Assembly (NCBI GenBank): GCA_020635195.1
Contig: JACKAG010000001.1
Span: forward strand, 248,001-312,000
Length of the DNA: 64,000 nucleotides
From: Deltaproteobacteria bacterium
GTDB taxonomy: Bacteria; Bdellovibrionota_B; Oligoflexia; Oligoflexales; Bog-1112
Reading direction: 5' to 3'
The notes beneath the pieces were generated by a model that did no database searches, was not told the DNA's origin, and saw nothing but the letters and a program-made list of their open reading frames with translations. Positions within the stretch are counted from its first letter, which is position 1; each line of letters begins with the position of its first letter. The translations under genes and the position numbers were made by a program. Of the stretch, positions 59,008-64,000 are shown one piece after another.

Positions 59008-60783
59008 TCAGGCTGGTCCTTCTGCCTCTGTCAGAAGTACAGACCTGGCAGAAGCTGTCTGAGATCTTCCTCGTGTCTGAAGACTTACCATGTCATTTCG
59101 TGATGCTCCATCAAAAGAGAGCCCGGAAGCAAGCCCCGGTCCCGATACGACATATCTGAGCTTGAAATAATCAACAGGAATCTGCTGGCGAAGCTCTGCC
59201 CAGACCGCCTGTAAGCTGCTTTTGTTGCGATGCTTATGGGCGAGGCAGGACTTAACCTCACGGATCAGAGAGGCTTCCATTTCCGGGCTCAGGCCGAGGA
59301 ATCTTTTGTGGCAGTAGGTCCCCTGTTCGATCAGAAAAATTTTGTCGTTTTCTGTAAAAGAGGCATCCAGGCGGTCTTCCTGGCTTTCTGCCCGCAGGAG
59401 CTTCAGGGCGCGGAGTTTCTCATAAACCTTTGTCCAGTGCAGACCCTGAGGATGTTCCAGCAGTGCCCAGGCAACGGCGTTGTTTTTACGCATTGTTCCT
59501 GGCCGGAAGCTGCCCCCTTCGGTTGGGATGAGTTTTCCGGAATCGAGAAAAAACGAAAAGACCTGCATGGCCTGTACGGTTGTCAGTGTAAAGATGCTTT
59601 CAATGGCCGTGATGAGAGTCTGTTGATCCATATGATGGTCAGATATTGCAAAATAATGCTCCAGCTCTGTAAAGGAGAGCAGGGAGGTGTCTGTCCACTG
59701 CTTTTGCAGCCAGCTTTCAGAAGCACTGCTGCCGGTGCAAAGGTCAATAAATTCATAAAAATTACGCTTTCTGCTGAAGCGGGAGGCTAGCTTCGGCAGC
59801 AGGCAGGCCAGATCTTTGCGCGGATGCTGCTGTAAGCTCAGCTGCAAGACCTGGGGGGCGATTCTCATGCTAAGTGGCACGATGTGATTGAAAGCGACTT
59901 CCAGCTGCCGGATACGCTCTCTGGTTTTGCCAAAATGGAGGCCGATTTCTTCGAGTGACTGGTGCTGACAGCAGTATGCCCAGCGTCCTGCTGCAATTGC
60001 GCGGACTTCTTCTGTCATGTTTTCGAGAAGATATGCAAAATCATAGTCCAGAGCCCAGTCTATGTAGTGGGCAGGGAGTATCACAGGCTGGTGAGAAATC
60101 AGTGCCGGTGGTGTCGTCTCCGGAAAGTAGAGAGATGTGCTGTCAAAGCGCTTCAGTAAATCTGTCAGACGCTGCTGAAAGTCTTTTAGCCAGGCGACAG
60201 AGGTTCGTCCCCAGCCGGGATTTGCCAGTAAATCCTGGGAGCAGAGGCTCAGCAGAAAGGACACCGAAGGCTCTTCGCCAAACTGTCTTCTGAATTTCCT
60301 TAAGATTTTCCGGTCCTGGTTGGAGATGATGGCATAGTTCACATAGAGCTGATGTGTCAGAGCGACGGAGCTTAGCTCTGGTGCCTTTTGCTCCGGGATC
60401 AGTTTGAGCTGTCCGGAGGGCTCTTTTGCTGTCAGCGCGGTTTTTGCTTCTGCGGAGATTCTCAGATATTCAGGCTGGCCCGAATGCTGCGACAAGTTGC
60501 CGGAAGATGCTTCTTCTGCCAGCCTCCTGAGGTATTCCGCCTGCATCAGGCTGTAATCGAGAACTGTGATGGCCTGCTTCGACGAGAGCGGCTGTCCTTC
60601 CGGAGGGAAGTTCTGCCAGACCCGGGCCGCAGACTGGAGTGTTTCTGCAAGCTGCTGGCTTTTACTTCTGAGCAGGCCCCCAGGGACAGAGCTGTGAATA
60701 AGGCTGCTGTTTGCAGTGTGTGCCTCCGACGCTTCGGCGCAGCCCGCTCTTTCAGACAAAGCCGCTTTTTTCTTCACGCTCAT
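59008..60783 (-). CDS. Composite regulator: alpha-CTD-like, sigma region-4-like HTH and possible HARE-HTH
   Basis: A 591-residue protein from ATG 60783 (aggg about 7 bases upstream; a longer TTG start exists). The segment NPGWGRTSVAWLKDFQQRL (about 190-210) resembles the helix-hairpin-helix end of the RNA polymerase alpha C-terminal domain. QSLEEIGLHFGKTRERIRQL (about 280-300) is a sigma-70 region 4 helix-turn-helix. The part around 435-500 (WALLEHPQGLHWTKVYEKLR then IFLIEQGTYCHKRFLG) fits a HARE-type winged HTH. Similar alpha-CTD/sigma-4/HARE fusions are known in bacteria and thought to link transcription with DNA modification or restriction, but no function is established. No restriction gene is adjacent. 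Confidence 0.65.
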   Translation of the reverse strand: MSVKKKAALSERAGCAEASEAHTANSSLIHSSVPGGLLRSKSQQLAETLQSAARVWQNFPPEGQPLSSKQAITVLDYSLMQAEYLRRLAEEASSGNLSQHSGQPEYLRISAEAKTALTAKEPSGQLKLIPEQKAPELSSVALTHQLYVNYAIISNQDRKILRKFRRQFGEEPSVSFLLSLCSQDLLANPGWGRTSVAWLKDFQQRLTDLLKRFDSTSLYFPETTPPALISHQPVILPAHYIDWALDYDFAYLLENMTEEVRAIAAGRWAYCCQHQSLEEIGLHFGKTRERIRQLEVAFNHIVPLSMRIAPQVLQLSLQQHPRKDLACLLPKLASRFSRKRNFYEFIDLCTGSSASESWLQKQWTDTSLLSFTELEHYFAISDHHMDQQTLITAIESIFTLTTVQAMQVFSFFLDSGKLIPTEGGSFRPGTMRKNNAVAWALLEHPQGLHWTKVYEKLRALKLLRAESQEDRLDASFTENDKIFLIEQGTYCHKRFLGLSPEMEASLIREVKSCLAHKHRNKSSLQAVWAELRQQIPVDYFKLRYVVSGPGLASGLSFDGASRNDMVSLQTRGRSQTASARSVLLTEAEGPA

Positions 60784-61011
60784 ATCCAACCCTAAGCATC
60801 CATCTGTCTTATGAAGTCTCCTCAGCCGAATCCCTCCCTATGGGCGGACTCTGTGCTGAAGATGGCTGTTTCAGCCTGTATCCCCTACCCCTCTCTACCG
60901 ATTTACTGATATAACGACAAGAAAATAATCGAGTTTCTTCTGGATGAAGCGGATGATTTATGAAGAAAGATGGGTAATTGTCCTGAATGCCGGAAAAAAA
61001 ATCTTCTGGCG

Positions 61012-62334
61012 TCAGGATACTCTGTTTTCATTCTGGCTGACCAGATAGGTACAGATAAGGTCTCCGGTCACATTGTTCATGGTTTCAAACATGTCCAGAA
61101 TAGGATTGACACCCAAAGCCAGGGACACCACGATTGCAATATTCTGGTCAGAAAGCCCCATGGTTCCCAGCACGATAAAAAGTAGCATCAGGCTTCCGCC
61201 GGGAATTCCACCGGTTCCGACAGCCGCAAGGACGGTTGAGAAAATCAGCACAAAAAGTTCTGAAGGCCCAAGATGGAGCTGAAATAAATTAGATGCCAGA
61301 ATCGCAAACATAGGCAGGTGGACACAGACACCATCCATGTTGATGGTGGCTCCCATAGGCAGTGCAAAACTCGCAACATCCTTACTGATATGCAGTCGGT
61401 TGACTGCTGCGTCAAGAGAGATGGGCAGAGCCGCAGAGCTGCTTCTGGTGACAAAGGCTGTCATCATAGCTTCTTTGATGCTCATAAAAAAATGAAGAGG
61501 GCTTTTGCCTGCAATCAGCCGGAGCAGCAGTGCATAGATGACAAACATCATGAAAAAAATGCCAAGAATAATTCCGGTGACCACTTTCAGATATGGGCCG
61601 ACAATTGCCGGACCGTATAAACCAAAATTGACAAGAGAAAGGGCACAGACCCCTATCGGAGCATACTCCATGATCCAGCTGACCAGTTTGTAGAGGATTT
61701 TGTTTGCAGCTTCTGTCAGGTCATTCAGGATATGAAGTCCTCTCAGGCAGGCACTTCCTTCTCTGGCTTCTTCTCTCAGAAGGCTCATGGCAAGCCCTGC
61801 CATAATGGCAAAGACAATTACCGCCAGAAACTCAGAGCTGGCAAGAGCTGAAAAGGGATTCTGAAAGACTCCCATCAGGACATCGGACAGGCTCTGGCTA
61901 GCGGCCGCTTTCCCGGAAGAGGTCAGGGACTTTGCCTGTTCTGCATCCACCATATTCATCCACTGTGCTCCGCTGATTCCGGCTCCGGGATTCAGCAGCA
62001 ATGCAAAGCCAACGCCGACAATGGCGGCAAGGAATGAGGTCGATATGTAAAGTAAAAGGAGGCGTAGCCCGACTCTGCCAAGTCCTGCGACCGGCATCTG
62101 GCTGGCTCCCTGAATCAGAGAGAAAAAGACAATCGGAATAACGACCATCTTCAGCATATGGATAAAAATATCACCAAAAGGCCGGACCCAGGTTGTCAGA
62201 AATAAACGGCTTGTTTCTGGGGGGACAAAGTTAAGAGACCAGGAAAGCAGCCCCAGTAAGGTCCCAAGAACAAAAGCCAGCAAGAGGCGCGTTACAAGGG
62301 GAATCCGGCAATATGTAAGAAAAATTTGTTTCAT
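61012..62334 (-). CDS. Dicarboxylate/amino acid:cation symporter (DAACS/SDF family)
   Basis: A 440-residue multi-span transporter. The family signatures are FVTRSSSAALPISLDAA (serine-rich re-entrant loop, HP1), GATINMDGVCVHLPMFAI (NMDG motif, TM7) and GTGGIPGGSLMLLFIVLG (HP2), followed by NPILDMFETMNNVTGD in the last helix. It imports glutamate, aspartate or C4-dicarboxylates with Na+ or H+; which one is not decided here. The gene is alone on its strand, preceded by ggggatc before the ATG. It may supply carbon and nitrogen. Confidence 0.95.
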   Translation of the reverse strand: MKQIFLTYCRIPLVTRLLLAFVLGTLLGLLSWSLNFVPPETSRLFLTTWVRPFGDIFIHMLKMVVIPIVFFSLIQGASQMPVAGLGRVGLRLLLLYISTSFLAAIVGVGFALLLNPGAGISGAQWMNMVDAEQAKSLTSSGKAAASQSLSDVLMGVFQNPFSALASSEFLAVIVFAIMAGLAMSLLREEAREGSACLRGLHILNDLTEAANKILYKLVSWIMEYAPIGVCALSLVNFGLYGPAIVGPYLKVVTGIILGIFFMMFVIYALLLRLIAGKSPLHFFMSIKEAMMTAFVTRSSSAALPISLDAAVNRLHISKDVASFALPMGATINMDGVCVHLPMFAILASNLFQLHLGPSELFVLIFSTVLAAVGTGGIPGGSLMLLFIVLGTMGLSDQNIAIVVSLALGVNPILDMFETMNNVTGDLICTYLVSQNENRVS

Positions 62335-62396
62335 GATGTGATCCCCTGATCCCCTGCTCTGATCAGAGGGACAGAGGCCCTTTCAGGGGCTGGAGC

Positions 62397-62813
62397 TCAG
62401 GATACAACAAAATGTCCCGGGATCTGAGCTGTTGCGGTTTCATATATTTCACAGGGGGACTTAATTCGTCTGGATGCTTTTTCCAGGGCTCGCTCCGCAT
62501 CTTCGCGGGTGGTGTACCAGCTGCTCTGGGCCCAGCGCCAGACACCATTGCCGTTCCATTCTGGATTTTCATGCCAGGTTCTGAGCAGATATGCTCTGGC
62601 GTCTGGAGTCGATCGGAGTAGTTGTTCCATCTTTTCTCTGCGCCATAGCCTGAGCTTTTGATAGGCTGTTTTTTCTGTCAATCCCCGTGTTAGTTTCTGG
62701 ACTCCGCTGTCAAGATCCATTTCCTGCATAACCCATCCGGACCCCTGCTGAAACACAGCGGATGTCAGCTCGGTGATTTTTCTGGCTTGTTCTTTCGTCA
62801 AAGGTTCCATCAT
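62397..62813 (-). CDS. Hypothetical protein
   Basis: A 138-residue soluble protein, not recognised. It is Trp-rich (GVWRWAQSSWYTTREDAERALEKASRR) with a helical N-terminus (TKEQARKITELTSAVFQQG) and the feature DARAYLLRTWHENPEW. No signal peptide or catalytic motif. Single-copy in the window. The start could be either of two adjacent ATGs (62813, 62810). Confidence 0.65.
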   Translation of the reverse strand: MMEPLTKEQARKITELTSAVFQQGSGWVMQEMDLDSGVQKLTRGLTEKTAYQKLRLWRREKMEQLLRSTPDARAYLLRTWHENPEWNGNGVWRWAQSSWYTTREDAERALEKASRRIKSPCEIYETATAQIPGHFVVS

Positions 62814-63132
62814 TCAGGATTCCATGTGGTACACACGAAACAACATCAGGCAGAAGAAAACCGATCGCAAGGGCTCTTTTCGCCCCCGGCTACAGCCTTC
62901 CATTCCCCGTCAGTGCATGGGTGGCCTTTAAACAGAGGATGACGCAATTCCGGGAGAAAGGCCTTACACCAACGAACAGCAATTTATGAGAGCTTCCTTT
63001 CTTTTTGTCAATTGGAAATTAGCCTGGGATCTGGACGACAAGCCGGAAGCCAGGTGGAAATGTGCTGACAAAGACAAGTTCGGGAGGGCTGTTCTTGTTA
63101 TGCTAGTATATTGATATTATTGATAACAAAAA
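62814..63132. other. Intergenic region
   Basis: Around 320 bp without a recognised gene. No repeats or clear hairpins were seen. Confidence 0.4.
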
Positions 63133-63453
63133 TCAGTCTGCCTCATGATGAAGAGACGGGAGAGGGGACAGGAGCTGTTTACACTCAATGGAGGACTCTG
63201 TTGCAAAGATTCCGCTGCTGCATTCGTACATTTCTTTCTTAAAACAGCCTGCTGCCGTGAATCTGTGGTTTCCTACGGGGGCAACATCAATTTCAGATGG
63301 TGGACAATCAAAGTCATAAGAAGCCTGATTGCGTACAATCATCTGTGAGTAGGAAGCTCCGCCTGCACAGGAGCTTAGCCCCAGGATGGGTGCTATGATG
63401 AGACAGGAAAGGCTCTTGCCTGCATTTTTTATTGTGATTAATAAATGTTGCAT
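63133..63453 (-). CDS. Small lipoprotein with spaced cysteines
   Basis: A 106-residue protein with a lipoprotein signal (LSCLIIAPILGLSSC, lipobox LSSC, Cys29). The mature part has YDFDCPPSEIDVAPVGNHRFTA then AGCFKKEMYECSSG, a C-x(n)-GC-x(n)-Y-x-C arrangement that recurs in small lipoproteins of myxobacteria and their relatives. The function of these is unknown. It should be held in a membrane facing the periplasm or surface. The first ATG (63453) is used; a later one is unlikely as it would remove the signal. Confidence 0.7.
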   Translation of the reverse strand: MQHLLITIKNAGKSLSCLIIAPILGLSSCAGGASYSQMIVRNQASYDFDCPPSEIDVAPVGNHRFTAAGCFKKEMYECSSGIFATESSIECKQLLSPLPSLHHEAD

Positions 63454-63610
63454 TGTTATCGTTCCGGCTCTTGTGTTTCATTCTCAGATCGGGTGGCTCT
63501 GTTCTGCTGTTGTCTTGTTCCATAGCAGGGCGTATAAACAGTATATCAATAAAAGGCCAGATGACTCAGGACAAAGTGACGATTTCAAACAGGCGGGATA
63601 AGCAGAAGCC

Positions 63611-64000
63611 ATGAGAAATTTTGACGGATCAGGAATTCAGGGGGCATCCGTCGGCGAAAGAGAGCCGGAAGCTTTCCAGATCATGGTTCAGGATCAGCAG
63701 CCTCTTGCCGTCTGGCACTGGCCTGTCTCTCCCGGAGTTTCTCCGCAGGGGGTGGTTCAGATTGTCCATGGTATGGCAGAGCATGCAAAGCGTTATCAGG
63801 CGACAGCGGAGGCCCTGTGCGCGGTCGGTTATGCTGTGGTGGCTCATGATCAAAGGGGACATGGGCAGACTGCTGCCGGACAGCTTCAGGGCCACTATGC
63901 TGACCATGGCGGCTGGGAACTGATCATCAAAGATCTCTGCGCTGTCCGGGACAGGATTACGTCCATTTATCCTTCCTGTCCGGTTTTCATGCTGGGCCAT
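63611..64000 (+). CDS. Alpha/beta hydrolase (monoacylglycerol-lipase-like), 5' part
   Basis: The frame opens at ATG 63611 and is still open at the window end (130 codons visible). PQGVVQIVHGMAEHAKRYQA and VVAHDQRGHGQTA are the usual first motifs (oxyanion loop HGMAEH and DQRGHG) of the serine-hydrolase group that includes lysophospholipases and monoglyceride lipases. The visible part ends with VFMLGH, so the nucleophile elbow GHSMG would be just beyond the boundary. The last three Asp/His/Ser residues therefore cannot be checked. Single gene; no operon partner visible. Confidence 0.85.
   Translation, partial: MRNFDGSGIQGASVGEREPEAFQIMVQDQQPLAVWHWPVSPGVSPQGVVQIVHGMAEHAKRYQATAEALCAVGYAVVAHDQRGHGQTAAGQLQGHYADHGGWELIIKDLCAVRDRITSIYPSCPVFMLGH

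Overview
The window looks like part of the chromosome of a Gram-negative, flagellated, probably host-associated bacterium, most likely from a deltaproteobacterial-type lineage (Bdellovibrionota/Oligoflexia or a relative). The placement is an inference. It rests on the flbD-motA-motB order, single-chain (alpha2-type) glycyl-tRNA synthetase, several lipobox proteins including one with the spaced-cysteine pattern common in that group, and secreted ankyrin-repeat proteins. No rRNA and no complete tRNA gene was found.

Region 1 (1-32.5 kb) is mostly ordinary chromosome. It holds sbcD (partial) and sbcC; a secreted ankyrin protein on a segment bounded by short repeats; a VOC protein and a truncated AbiEii homologue; a c-heme lipoprotein; cheY between two CheZ-like paralogues; a SWIM-SNF2 helicase; a MurA carrying Asp117 instead of the catalytic Cys; a secreted Nudix protein; a flavin monooxygenase-acyltransferase pair; and a divergent operon of aromatic amino acid hydroxylase, aromatic amino acid decarboxylase and a six-hairpin glycosidase-like protein that could make a biogenic amine. 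Next come a CPBP protease-HIT pair, two divergent secreted ankyrin proteins with DNA tandem repeats, an MCP-like signalling protein, a periplasmic helical-repeat protein, and motB, motA and flbD.

Region 2 (32.5-57 kb) is an accessory island built from nested insertion sequences. Three related IS66 copies are present (35623-38166 decayed, 41574-42384 truncated, 52594-55158 apparently intact). A second, different IS66-family element (45602-48082) has its tnpC convergent to tnpA-tnpB. An IS1182-like element is present as a 5' fragment (38167-38694), a complete copy interrupted by the second IS66 element (45225-49426), and an intact copy (49431-51143). The last two lie in tandem and share one CTAG. 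A 146-bp miniature element has the same ends. There are also two IS5-like 5' ends, an ISNCY-like transposase with a nonsense codon fused to a ribbon-helix-helix domain, and a group II intron 5' fragment. The layout is roughly mirror-symmetric: IS5/IS66/IS1182 on the left, IS1182/IS66/IS5 in reversed orientation on the right. Passengers are an AbrB-PIN toxin-antitoxin pair, an unrecognised two-gene cassette (34313-35471), two GNATs, a Nudix hydrolase, a P-loop kinase, a phosphotransferase-like protein, the AbiE system (its toxin gene split by an IS66 insertion that can be reconstructed exactly), and a histidine phosphatase.

Region 3 (57-64 kb) returns to chromosomal genes: an orphan XRE regulator, glycyl-tRNA synthetase, a composite protein combining an alpha-CTD-like segment, a sigma region-4-like HTH and a possible HARE-HTH, a dicarboxylate/amino-acid symporter, small unknowns, and the start of an alpha/beta hydrolase that runs off the window.
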